Both the position numbers and the translations under genes were made by a program. Below are positions 47,138-59,131 of a DNA stretch of 64,000 nt, one piece after another. The notes under the pieces are model-generated. The model saw nothing but the letters and a program-made list of their open reading frames with translations, was not told the origin of the DNA and did no database searches. How positions within the stretch are numbered: position 1 is the stretch's first letter; every line of letters starts with the position of its first letter. Source of the stretch: Epiperipatus broadwayi (taxonomy: Eukaryota > Onychophora > Udeonychophora > Euonychophora > Peripatidae); contig JAQFVV010000056.1 in NCBI GenBank assembly GCA_028023455.1, positions 5,045,717 through 5,109,716 on the forward strand. Reading direction: 5' to 3'.

Positions 47138-50100
47138 TGAAGCATTCAGTGTGTATGAACACACAGAGCTTCATGTTAGTTGTTAGAAATAGCATACGTA
47201 TATAGATTTTAAAGCTCAAATATCTCATTTTTCATTTTTTTTTCATTTTTGTTTGTTTGCTAAAGGGGATAATATGCAGGTGCATGTGGGTGACTTGACA
47301 AATAAGTGGATTTATGTATATGTATATTGTTCTATTGAAATGCATTTTTTTTGTATGTATATCTTTGGAAAGAAAAATATATTTCCATTGTCTTATATCT
47401 TTATCCTAAAGGTGATTTGTTCCTTGCAAAAAAACATTTTGATGATTCTGTTTTTTTTTTCATAAACATTCCGAAAAATATAGTTGCATGTAAGTGTGAA
47501 TTCATTTTTTTCATCCTTGAGGCGATTAAAAGGCAAGTAAGATTTTCATACCCTTGTGTAATCTTATCTCGATTATGTCACCTGTTTTTGGTAAAAGATC
47601 AACTCAGCTAGTTGCATGGGAGTGTTGAATTGTTTTTCTTATCTTTAAACTGATGTAAATCAAAAAATCTTTAAACTGATGTAAATGAAAGAAAATCAAT
47701 CATGCGATCTGTTTTTCGTTTCTAACCAAGGCAAATATATTATAGGTGTTAAAAAAATATATAGATAGAAAACAAAGAGTTGCTTAGTAAAAAGTTTTTT
47801 TATAAATAGAGCAAAGAAAAAGAACCAAGGTAATTCAAAGTCAAGCAGTTAAGGGGTATTCAAAGACAAGCAGTTAGAGAAGAAAAAAGTTATTGGCAGT
47901 AAAAAAAGGTTGGTGCCTTTTAAAGAAAAGTTTTAAGAGAAAAGTGACTCTCAACTACTAGTGCAATACTATATTTAAGCTGAGAAGAGATCCACAATAT
48001 GGTTTGTGAGTAGTACAAATTACTTTTTCCTTCTCTGAAAAGTCTCCAGAAAAATGCATCTAAAGAAGAGGAGGAGAGACAAATCCCATGCTGCTGCTAT
48101 GAAAGAAAATGGAGAACCAACATCGAAGTCAGTCTATCCTGAGTCCAGTAAAGCCCAAGATTGATCCTAATAATGAGTGAACCTGGAAAAAAATATCTGC
48201 CTCAATCAAAGTGACACAATAATCCATCAAAGGAAAATAGAAAAGCAACATGAAGCCAGTCTATTCTGAGTCCAGTAAAGCCCAAGGTCGACCCTGACAA
48301 TGAGTGAACCAGTAGAAAATTATCTGCATCAAGCAAAGTAACACCGTAATCTATCGCAAGTATAAACTTTCTATCTTTTAAAAAAAAAATTATTTATATC
48401 TTAAGAATGCCTTCTATAAAAATTCGAACATTTAATTTCCTTAGATTCATAAAATTCGCAAAAGACTATCTTAAAAAGATGTGTTTCAAAAGGACAGTTA
48501 TATATATATGAGTGTTTAGTTTTTTTGTTGTTGTTTTAACAAGTCAATTTAAATTATAACTAGATTACATATTAATGGTTAAAACAGGAGGGAAAAAAAG
48601 TGTAATGTATAATTCTAAGTGGAACAAAAGATTATTATAGAGTTTAAAATTGCAGCTTTTATATGTTTTATTTTGAAATATGCCGGTATGTTCTTTTTTA
48701 AGTATAATATATATTTGATTGATTAATTTATTTGTGCCAATTTAGTTAAGTATGGGGACAAATGATATTACACTATGAAACCAATTTATGTATAAATTTG
48801 TTTGCTTTGTCCCGAATCTAAAGTGGGAAAGGGGTAACGATTCATTTTGAATGATAAAATAAAAATCAGTCAAAGTTAAATTTCTTAAATCGGTCTAATT
48901 CTGGCTTAGTGAAAAAGGTCATTTATTTAATAAAAAAAAAGAGAGATTGGAAAGAAATCAAATATAAAAAAAAAAATCCGCCCTCTTCCCGTATATGCAT
49001 AATCACAATACCTTGGTAAAGAAATTTAAAATATAAATAAGTGTTAAAATTATTTTATTTGATTTAGATTAAGATTCTTTGTGACAATTAACAAAGGTAG
49101 AATGGTGTATATATGTGTGTATGCATTTATTTAAATGTAAAAAAAAATAATAATAATAATAATAATGCTAGTTCTTCTTTTAAAATTTAAAATAGGCAAT
49201 ATTACTTATTGCAAAGATATGAGTTCATCTCACTCTAAATGTATATTTAGTGATGCATGAATTTGGGGAAAGAAATACCTCAGCAGTAGTATTTTTTCTT
49301 GCCTCTTTAGCATTTTATAGTTAAGATTCATATTTGAAATACTTGGGCATTTTATAGCCTATAAGATATGGTTGTTGGATTTCTCCATTATTACTTATTA
49401 AATACAGGTTTAGGAAAAATATCTATGCAGATATAAGTTAATACTTTTAATGGGAAAATATATCAGTAGCTTAACCCTTAAACCACTAATTATATTATTG
49501 GTTGTATGAGGTAAAAATCAAATCTTTTAATTGGCCAACTCACAAACTGAAGACAAAGCCTATTGTTAAAACATATTCGCCTATAATATTAAATTCAACT
49601 CAGATACGTTTATAAAAAGTATATTACTAATTTTTCAGGTTATGAAAGAGAATGAAAGTTCTTTCAAAAATAAATTGCTATTTATTTATTATAAAATATA
49701 TTCAATTTCAGCAAATATAAAGCGAATGTCTAAACAAAAAAGTGCTGACGCAAACGTTTTTTTTCAATTTTACGTTCTGGAAAAGTAAAGATTTCTTTTT
49801 GCTAAATCTTAAATATTTTTACTAAAATCTTCAATATTTTTCGAAAATAATTTTGTTTTTTTGGTATATTTTTTAAAAAACTAGTTTAATTTCTCAAATT
49901 ATATTTTTTTAATACTTAAATTGCATTCAAAATGAAAATCTCAGCGTTATTCTTTATTTTCTTTGATCAGGAGGTTTCTTTGTTCTTTCCAGCCAATCAG
50001 AATGTCTTTTTTGGCTGAGAGTCAGCTGACAGTGAATCACTGACAAGATTCTTTCTTTGTTTAGTTTAAAATGCGGTTTTTTTGATTTTTTACTTGTAAA

Positions 50101-51791
50101 ATAATTCGGAAGAGGGCACCAACTTACAGAACTTTTAAAAACCTAATCAGTACCTGTCAAACAAATATTTTAGCATAAGAACTAGCAGAGTTAGAGTGAC
50201 ATCAGATGTCGATGAGAAGCCTCGTAAGAGGCGGTTTATGGGTTAATACATTGATCTGTGCCTATATGGCTTTTAATAATAAATATATGTCGAGTAATGC
50301 TATCGGACTGCCACGCAGATATTTTACCGGTCATGGCGATACGAGATAGCCAAGGTTTTCTTTGAGCCGATGAATGGGTATACTCTATAAAGACAGGGAT
50401 TCAAAACCCATGCTCTATTATTTCCTACACAAGCCAAGCTGAATGCAGATGTGTTACTATAGGAATATATACATTACTGCTCAACAAAGGAGATTGGCCC
50501 ATGTTTGCCAATGCTAATAATATAGCCAGCACAGGATTCAAACCTCGACACTACTGAATGCTCTAATTAGATTTCTTAATCATACCTGTTGTTAATTCTG
50601 TGGGAAATAGATAAGCCATATTTTTCATATAATTATTAATAATAAAGGGAAATAAAATTATGCTTTTGTCCATAACTCCTTCTGAAAATACTAATAATAA
50701 AATATAATAATAACAAATACATATATACTTTACTTCCCCCTAAACCCCAAAATTTTTTATATATTTTCTTTTGCCCCTAGTAAACCTTTTTTGCTCTCCA
50801 AAATTGGCATATTAATTTTATGGTGGCATATTTCTTGATAGAATATTATACGTAATAATAAAATACAACTCAATATAAAAATTTGTTTTATGCTGACACA
50901 TAATAATACTCATTATTTGCTATGTACGTAACTGTCAGTTCTGGGTAAGTGATCATTATTGTTTTGATTCACAATTGTTGGTGTCATGAACGCCAGTATG
51001 ACTTCATTATGATACACACACATACACCTAATACAGATGTTCATTATGGTAATTGTTATATTTAATAGTTCATAACCTTGGTTGTCATTATTGACAGGTG
51101 ACTTCTTGTAAAAAATCATATATTTATCCTAGTGATATCTAACTACTGTACCTATATAAATAACTTATGGTTGAATATTGTAATTCTTTGTAAAAATCAT
51201 ATATTTATCCCGGTGATATCAAAATTCTGTACCATTAACAATACTGATCACCAAACATTGTAATTGTTATTTTTGTTGGTTTAAATGTAACCCCATACAT
51301 GGATCATGATCAGATCCAAACATGATTGTTATTATTTATATTTTCTAATGAATTGTGTTAATAAATTGTATATATCTATACCGTTGTCATGTCATTCCCT
51401 GGTTCATCATATCCACTCATTTATATCCACACGATTAAATCATATGTATGTATCTAAAACCTATGAAATATTAATAATAATAGTTTGAGCTATATCAAAG
51501 TATTTAGTGAGTATCTTAGATTAAATTAATAAAGTCTAGTACATGATAGGCTAAGTTTGAATTGAGAGTCCTTGTTTCTAACCTGACCACCGGGACCGAA
51601 GAAAAATGATAACCACTAGTAGCATCAGGAGCGTTGGTTGGATAGTGGAGATTTTGGAGCACTGGCAAATAGGTTAAAGCTTAGTATTGTTCTGTGAATA
51701 CCGTATCCTGAACATACTGGGTTTGAAGTACTTTTGCTAGGTCTCTGAATCTTGTTGGCTGATCATACGATTCTGAATGTTACAGGGTTGT
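47138..51791 (+). repeat. 3' LTR, about 3.9 kb plus a 772-bp insertion
   Basis: Co-linear with 40282-44210, starting TGAAGCATTCAGTG and ending ACAGGGTTGT. It is interrupted at 49475-50242 by a TTAA-flanked MITE. At about 50738-50795 the sequence does not match the other LTR and is homopolymer-rich. Flanking sequence from 51792 is unrelated to the 5' flank and shows no target duplication. Confidence 0.75.
49475..50242. mobile_element. piggyBac-like MITE at TTAA
   Basis: A 768-bp insert is flanked by TTAA at 49471-49474 and 50243-50246, with imperfect terminal inverted repeats CCCTTAAACCACTAA and, on the complement of the right end, CCCATAAACCGCCTC. The 5' LTR has a single TTAA at the matching site (42630-42633). 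TTAA duplication with a CCC-starting terminus is the signature of the piggyBac superfamily. No transposase ORF, so it moved in trans. Confidence 0.85.
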
Positions 51792-52600
51792 GCACATTTG
51801 TAATTTATGCAATAAAATATAAGAGAACATTAAATAAATACATGAAATTCATAAGATCATAAAGCATTAGTATATAAATTTCACAAACACGCACATCAAT
51901 AGTTCTTTACACATGCTATAGAGTTCATTATTATTTGACTCTGAGAGGCTTCAAACTATTGCAATGGCTACTTTAAATGGAATTAAGAAAATGTTGTTAC
52001 CTAGGATTTTAGAACATGGATACTTCTTGCTGTCTGCTGTGGACTTTATTCTTAATAGGACTTTGTCTTCTTGCAGTAGTAATATTGATATTTAAATAAG
52101 ATGATAAATAAAATATTAATTATTACAGACCTTTAAATTCTATACAAAATCTTTACCAAGACAATTATAATATCTCTAGTTGAAGCAGTCAAATCTGTTG
52201 CACACACTTGGCTTCACTTTCTAGTGATGTTTGAAACCATCAAACATGGATTCGAACTCAGTCATGTAATAATAAATCACTAGGGAGTGCAGCTATACAG
52301 ATGCATGTGATTGTTTAATTTTTTTGTTAAGCTTTATTCTCATTTAATATTAATTTAAATATAAAACATAAATTTCTATCATGATAAACAATCATGCGTA
52401 AACATAATAATTTTATTAAAAGCATTTATATTACGTATATATTTTTATTCATGTATTTTTATTTGAGAGGAGGTTTAAGAGAGTAATGCAAATTTAGCAA
52501 ACAAAAGACATGCCTTATTTTAATTTCAGAAAAGATTTGTTTATTTTAACATAGGTTTATTTTAAAAATTCCATGTTCATTAAAATTTATCCTGCGGGTC
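51792..52600. other. Non-coding stretch after the LTR element
   Basis: No exon is supported. An AT-rich stretch with a less AT-rich part at 51900-52260 that may belong to another element. Confidence 0.35.
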
Positions 52601-55200
52601 TATTTTCAGTTCAAAATAGACCAGCTCTCTCAAATTTGATCTCGTGCATACTTTCAAATTAGCTGTGTCATTGTTGACCATTAGCTGACATCTGGGGATT
52701 ACCAGAGGCAGACAAAATGAGTATAAATATCACCGCATTGTCTAACTAAAACACTCTGCATCTTATTTCTAAACATTGTTGTCAAGGTAATCTACATCAC
52801 TCAGTATTTTAAAATGGGTCATGAGTAGAAAGAAAATTTGCTTCCCCGATCTCTCCAAGATCAGACCCGTGCCAATGTACTCATAAGCCATCGTCTCATA
52901 AATGCTGCCAAAATGAACTATAAAATACACCAGGAAAGGACATTAACCATGATTTTGTCAAAATAATGCCAAATCAATTATATTTCTTCAAAAATGAAAT
53001 CAACACGTGTGTATACGGCCATCAAATTGTCCAACAGAAAGGTAATTCCCCACCGCAAAATGAACTCTAAAAACTTTCATCTAAATAATTTTATTAATTG
53101 TAAGCTGTAACATTCAACCTCTGACTATGTAAAGTTATTTCACCTATATTTTGTAATATTTCCAATTTTGTAGTCTTTATTTTCTTTAAAATGTAATTGC
53201 TTATTTTTTATCAGTAATGCCAAGCTGATTATTCGTTGCTTAAATAATGACTTTCTTTTTGCTTCAATGTATAAATTTTAATTGATTTTTCAAACTCGAT
53301 TGCTGGGTTTTCACTCTTACTGTCTTATTTTTTTAAATGTGGCAATTTTAATTTGATATTATATAAATCATACCCATTTTAATATGCTAATAATTCAATC
53401 TGGCAAATCAACCTTATCTTATTTTACTATTCCATCATTAAGGAATTTTAAATCGTAAACGTAAGCTTTCTTACTAAATTATAAAAATTTGCCCGGTTGA
53501 AAAATATTCCTAAACTATTTTTATTAATTTATATTATGCTATCCATTATCATTTCAAATAAACTATTAACTATTATTTCACGCCATTGATTAATATTAAG
53601 TAAATTTAGTATTAAATAAATTGAAGTTCAGATCCTTACTTTTAGTTGATGATTCAGTATACAATTAGCCTGCCATCTAACAATAATTTAAGTAACTAAT
53701 TTCTCGGGCGTATTGATATGCATTTAACAAAGGGAATCTTAATTTTCATATTTTATTATTGATATGCTAAATAATCTTTTAGGCAAATTGTATGCCCTTT
53801 TTGGGATTACTTATATATTATCATTTCATTACACAATGCTTACTTACTCTTTAATGCCATAAACAAAATCAATGTTAATACAGACCTGAAAGCCTTCGCG
53901 ATGCATCCCAATGATAGCGTTCATCAATCAAATGTTGCTTTGTCATACTTTTTCTTAAAGCACATTTCTCGGCAGAGTGTGGAGTCCCCAACTCCAAAGG
54001 TTGTGTTTGGTCGCATAGGTTCTATTATGGGTTAACATTCGGAAAAACGGAACCATAGTATCTTGCCAACCACTTCTTCAGATGCCATCTGTCACAAGCA
54101 CAGATGAGCCTATATATTTTCATTCTCAAGTTGATGAAGCTTCTCGTCCTTCCAAATGTTATCATTCGATCTGCACACTATCGTTTATACTTCCTCATAT
54201 ATTTTATTCATCTGTAAGTCATAATGATTTGATTTCCTAAGCCACCCCAAGTTCTCATATTATAATATAAATTTAGTTTGCCCTATCATGTGTTATAGCG
54301 CTATCCACCATCTCATTAAACCACTTTAAATACATTGAAAGTTAACTTCTAATAAAGCCTATTAAAGTCAGGTCATGTGACTGAATGTTGTGGTGAATAT
54401 GTTCTTTCTTATTCCATACGTAACTCATAAATGTTGAATATATTTTCTAATTTCCAAGATAATTAATCTCGTTAATATAATTATGATGAAATTCATATAT
54501 AATCAAAATTTACTAGATTATTTGTTATTCAAACTATCATAATATATATAATAAAAGCCCACATATAGTTATTGAAATCCTTTACATTCTTAGTGATTTA
54601 AAATGTCATAGCATGAATAATAGAAGCCCTGTAAAATATATTTTAAATTAGCATATTAAGCCACATCATTTCGATTAATTAATTTCTTACTAATATGTAT
54701 ATTTGGTATTTGCATATCCATCAATCCTTAAATTATGTTGCTAGGTCAGCATGGAATGCCCATGTCAACATTATGTGAAACCCAGATAGAGTATTTATTA
54801 TGTGTAATCAGATTTATGATGTGTTTAAGTCTCTATATCCATTTGCTCATATACTAATTTAATTGCATTATTAATGTTATTTTTAATAAATTCATATTTA
54901 ATAATCTATTCTTTGGACATTTTATTAATTCATGCATGCACATCTGTTATTATATTGCATCATCCTTTAATTAATCATTAGATCTCTTGTGTCTCTGCTG
55001 ACCCTCTGGGCCGGGGATTGTTAGAATGTCGTTTGCTCATCAGAAGTGTTGTTTGTAATGTTATAGACTTGAGAAATGGGCAATAGGGGGGAGTTCATGA
55101 GTATTCCTGACTTGTGTATCTCACATATGATTGAACTCTAGGTACTTTTGCTTAGATGCTAATTCTTGTTAGACGAACATACAATTCTGATTGGTACATA
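52600..55200 (+). mobile_element. Possible solo LTR related to the giant-LTR element
   Basis: Only the 3' part is supported: 55138-55197 (GGTACTTTTGCTTAGATGC, TTCTTGTTAGACGAACATAC, AATTCTGATTGGTACA) aligns with the last 60 nt of the 40282 LTR (GTACTTTTGCTAGGTCTC..., CTTGTTGGCTGATCATACG...). The rest is richer in G+C than its flanks, has no ORF, and includes a TATAAATA at about 52721. The 5' limit is a guess. Confidence 0.35.
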
Positions 55201-55636
55201 GTGAACTTTGGATTTTAATCAATTAAAATAACCAACTGGATTTAAAAGAAGTTTTTACTGGATTTAAAAGAAGTTTTTAAGATAGTCTTTCATATATAAG
55301 TATTGGAGAAGTTGAAAAAATATCCAATGAACACAAATTGCCATTATGCTTTGGATTTGGTGATTATAAAAAGGCATTAATGTGATCAACAAGATATAAT
55401 CTAGGATATTATCATATTCTAAAAAAGTTGTACTCAAATGCAACAAAAATGATTAGATTATATGGTAACATCAGACAGTGAAAGGGTGTACATAAAGAGA
55501 TTCTATATCAACAAAACCTTTTACATCAGTTTTTCTAAAAAGTATTTTATGTGTTAAAAAGGAAAGGTAAGGCAACAAAAATAAATGATAGTTGCATCAT
55601 CAAGGAATTAACCACATATTTTGAGGGACATATACA
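55201..55636. other. AT-rich stretch with a 22-bp tandem duplication
   Basis: CTGGATTTAAAAGAAGTTTTTA occurs twice in tandem at about 55236-55279. No gene. Confidence 0.5.
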
Positions 55637-56200
55637 TTTTAATTGTATTTATTGTTTCCTTGGACTATTTTCATCATCTGATATTGAGTATTGAATATCT
55701 TTAGAAAAATTTAACTTTATTTAAATATTCCAAATACATTCAGCTATTAGTAATATCACATCATCTAGATTAGTATATGCATAGTGCTGCTGGCCTGAAC
55801 AGTGACAGTACTAGCATGGGAATTGAATCTGAACTCTTTAGATTCTTGAGTATTGAATTTTACGATAATGCTCTAACCAATTCAGTTGATTAGGGTGTTA
55901 CCTTGAGTTGGTTAGAGCATTAACTTAAAATTCAATACTCAAAAATCTAAGAGTCCAGGTTGATCCCCATGCTTATACTGACTCTGGTCAGACCAGCAAC
56001 AGCTGAGGAAGAGTGGAGAATAATACCTCTTGAAACATTATGCATATCTAACCTGTTTGATGTGCTATTACTAATAGTTCAATGTATTTGGAATATTTAA
56101 ATAAAATTATTTTTTTCTAAAGACATTCAATAATCAGATGATGGAAATAGTCCAAACAATAAATACAACCAAAACACCAACATCACAAATCTTCAGGAGA
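55637..56200. mobile_element. Head-to-head tRNA-SINE inverted dimer, copy 3
   Basis: Same arrangement as the copies at 30703 and 34316, with its centre near 55897. The right unit reads GAGTTGGTTAGAGCATTAAC (box A), CCAGGTTGATCCCCATGC, CTCTGGTCAGACCAGC, then TACCTCTTGAAACATTATGC and the common right end ACAAATCTTCAGG. The left unit is the complement. It lies 140 bp upstream of the full-length LINE. Confidence 0.75.
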
Positions 56201-56325
56201 ATGTAAATTTTAATGATGAAAAAAAAAAGTTTAAATAGAATAAATTCATTTTGTTTTGTTAAAATAAATTTAACAGGAAAAGAGGGGGGGGGACTTTTTG
56301 AAATGGTTCATTTTAAATTAATAAA

Positions 56326-56339
56326 AATAAAATGTTGTT
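56326..56339. repeat. Left target site duplication of the 6.3-kb LINE
   Basis: AATAAAATGTTGTT, repeated exactly at 62635-62648. Confidence 0.85.
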
Positions 56340-56481
56340 ACTTCCGCTTTTGGCAGCCATCTTTGCAACTGGTCTTATTAAAAGCGTCCCTTAGCGATTC
56401 AGTTTCAAGAAGACAGGGACGATTGTCCCCTTACCTTTACGTCTTTTATTCAAGGTAAGTCAGTTTTAAACATTATATATT
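56340..56481 (+). promoter_or_regulatory. LINE 5' UTR with ETS- and YY1-like sites
   Basis: The element begins ACTTCCGCTTTTGGCAGCC. ACTTCCG is an ETS-type core, and GCCATCTT at about 56355-56362 is a YY1-type core. No TATA box. Internal initiator-type promoters at the exact 5' end are what LINEs need to keep their promoter, and YY1 fixes the start site in mammalian L1. The binding is inferred from motifs only. Confidence 0.4.
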
Positions 56482-59125
56482 ATGGAAAGTGATAATATAA
56501 TCGATAACTCAAATTAATGTCAACCCCGATCTCAGCATTCAATCTAGCAATGCAGCCATCGGTCGTAAATATTATAGCCTTAGATCTAATCTAAATGCAA
56601 CTAAACTAACTTCTACTACAAATAAAAACCCACAAACCAATAAATCAAATGAAAACACCATCGCAAATATCAACAAAAGTTTAGAAAATATTCAACTTAC
56701 CCCTAATATAAACAATAGCATAAATATCTCATCAAGCGAAACTATTGAAATCCTTAACAATACAAGCAAAAACCAATCATCTCCTCTCCGAAGACTTTAT
56801 GCTCCCTCAGAAGACTCTAATGAGCAATTTTCTTTGCCCAATAATACCCCGAAAACCATATCTGAAAATAATAGACAAAATTTCCAACAAGATGATTTCG
56901 GCGAATTTTTTAAAGTTAAAACTTTTCCACCAGAGGTCGACAAAACCAGTGCTGTACATTACAGTTTGTCAACAGTAAATTTAAAAATCAAAAAGAAGAA
57001 ATAAATTTTAAAACTAATAAACCTCATTCCAAAACAAACAAAGATTATAGCACAGAACAATCCATTGCTACATCAGCCAACTTGCAATCTAAACCAATTT
57101 CCTCAATTCCAATATTGAAAAATTCCACTACGTACGCAAATATCGTGAGGTCTAAAAATTCTGAGAGCATCTCCGAAAATATTAAGGCCGATAATTTCAA
57201 TGAACTATATTTGAATATCTCCGAATTAGACACAGAACAAGAATCAAACACTCTGGAAAATGTCTCATTTAATATAAACGATCTTAATGATGACATGTTC
57301 CTAAAAATAAATAACGAGTTCAACAAAACGATTCCCAACACACTGTATAAATCATTTACAAACTACTACAGCGATAAGTCGTTAATCTTAGCCATAACAA
57401 ATCAACAATGTGCGTTATATAAGTTTCCTCTAGAACAATTATACAGTCTAATCAATCAAAATAAATTAGACAGAGGTATTCACATAATCCTTAATCATCC
57501 CAATGACCGCTATGTTATCGTTGAGTTTAAAACATGGGCGGACCGTATGAACTTTAAAAATAACTACCGATCTTTGGGAAATTATATACTTTGTTCCATA
57601 GATATGAACTGTCCAGTTACACTATCCGGCAGAATTCAAAACTGCCTTGCCCACTTGAAAGAACAAGAACTACAAGATATCCTTATTAATTATGGTTCAG
57701 TTAGCAAATTTAAACACCTATTAAACCCTCACTTCGAAGATTAAATCCTGTCCAATACAGTTATCTTCACACTTACTTTAAAGAAAAACATTATACCCAC
57801 TGACATACACACCATTATTACTGCAAGAGGCTCTCCTATGGTTTTGACCTTCAGGGGAGTACAGCCACAATGTTTCTTCTGCCTTCAAAGAACACACCTT
57901 ATTAAAGATTGTGCAGCAAGAATATGCATACACTGTGGTATTAAAAAGAATAAAGTTCACAGATGCCCTGGTAGACCTATTAATACGGCTAGCACATCCT
58001 TAAATAGACAATCACCACATGGGACTAATTCAAACAGCAACCTCACAAACCCAGACAATCTGATTCAAATAAATCCTCCAGAAAACCCTCTCACATCCAA
58101 ACCTATCTTTCAAAATGAAAATCTTCAAGAAAGAACAAACACCAACCTCTACACTAATAGTAGTGAATCAGAGAACCAAGCAATAACATATACTGCTACT
58201 AAACCAATCTCTCAAACCAATAATACTCAAGATCATTCATTAGATACATATTGTACTAATCCCCGAGAAACAATGCTAGGCCAAACTCTTTCTACAAAAG
58301 AAGATAATATGATCAAACCATCTAAAGAGATCAAGGAAAACCCAGGTGATGAAGAAAATACACTTAAAAAATTTCAAAACAATTCATCTATAACAACTCC
58401 CACCCAGCTTAAAACCAATGATGCATCATCATTCGGGCCATTTAAGTCTAACAAACCTAAACAAAGTGATCCACAAACTGTCCTCAATTCTTCAACATCT
58501 GCAGTAATCAACCATCCAGATGAAAATACTTATCAAACACTCAACCCGAAAGTCAGTATAATTAATGTTTCACAACAGTTACAGCAAACCGAAAATGACT
58601 CAGGTCTAAAATTTAAACCAAACTCTTATAACAATAAAAAAACACTTTCATCAAAAGAACAGAAAAAAGAAAACAACACTACTAAACTTAAAAAAACCCA
58701 AAAAAACCAACACAACAACTACCCAAAATACAAATAAGAAAATTAAAAGAAAATCAATTCGTTCAGATAAATCAAGCTCTGATGATGACAGCTCCCATCC
58801 AATACATTATTCACCACCACCCGCTAGCAAACAAATCTCAGATATATCCAGCACAAAGCTTCACAAATCCATAGAAAAAAAGAGGAAAACCATGGATCCT
58901 ATAACCATCGATACCATTGATCCATCTGATGAATCTCAGACAGATTACACTACTTCATCAGACACTGAAGACTTCATGGATGTGTTTCCTCAACCAACAA
59001 ATATATCACCAATCCATCCACAAGTTCAATCACAAGACTCTGATTTCCAAACAACATCAGAACTCATTAACATGGAGATGCCCCACATTGACTTGGTACA
59101 CTTTGCTGAGGACTGTTTGGATTAA
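56482..59125 (+). pseudogene. LINE ORF1, CCHC nucleic-acid-binding protein, broken
   Basis: Starts at ATG 56482 (MESDNIIDNS). Frameshifts occur near 56515, near 56970 and between about 58690 and 58737; one in-frame TAA lies at 57742-57744. The N-terminal part is Asn/Ser-rich and disordered. 57330-57700 encodes a compact domain (YKSFTNYYSDKSLILAITNQ ... RYVIVEFKTWADRMNFKNNY) that looks like an RRM-type fold. Two zinc knuckles follow at about 57870-57966: C-x2-C-x4-H-x4-C (CFFCLQRTHLIKDC) and a variant CIHCGIKKNKVHRC. The tail is Lys/Ser/Asn-rich with an acidic end (EDCLD) and stop at 59123-59125. Role: RNA binding and nucleoprotein formation for retrotransposition. Confidence 0.75.
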
Positions 59126-59131
59126 TCTATC

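Larger units (their letters stand above)
40282..51791 (+). mobile_element. LTR retrotransposon with giant LTRs and captured host module
   Basis: Two directly repeated sequences of about 3.9 kb (40282-44210 and 47138-51791, the second enlarged by a 772-bp insertion) flank a 2.9-kb internal region with a primer binding site, gag remnants and an integrase C-terminus. The LTRs are about 97% identical by eye. Reverse transcriptase, RNase H and protease are missing, so the element is non-autonomous. No target site duplication is visible. The internal region contains a titin-like Ig-FN3-Ig segment. The element type is Ty3/gypsy-like, inferred from the integrase end. Confidence 0.7.
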
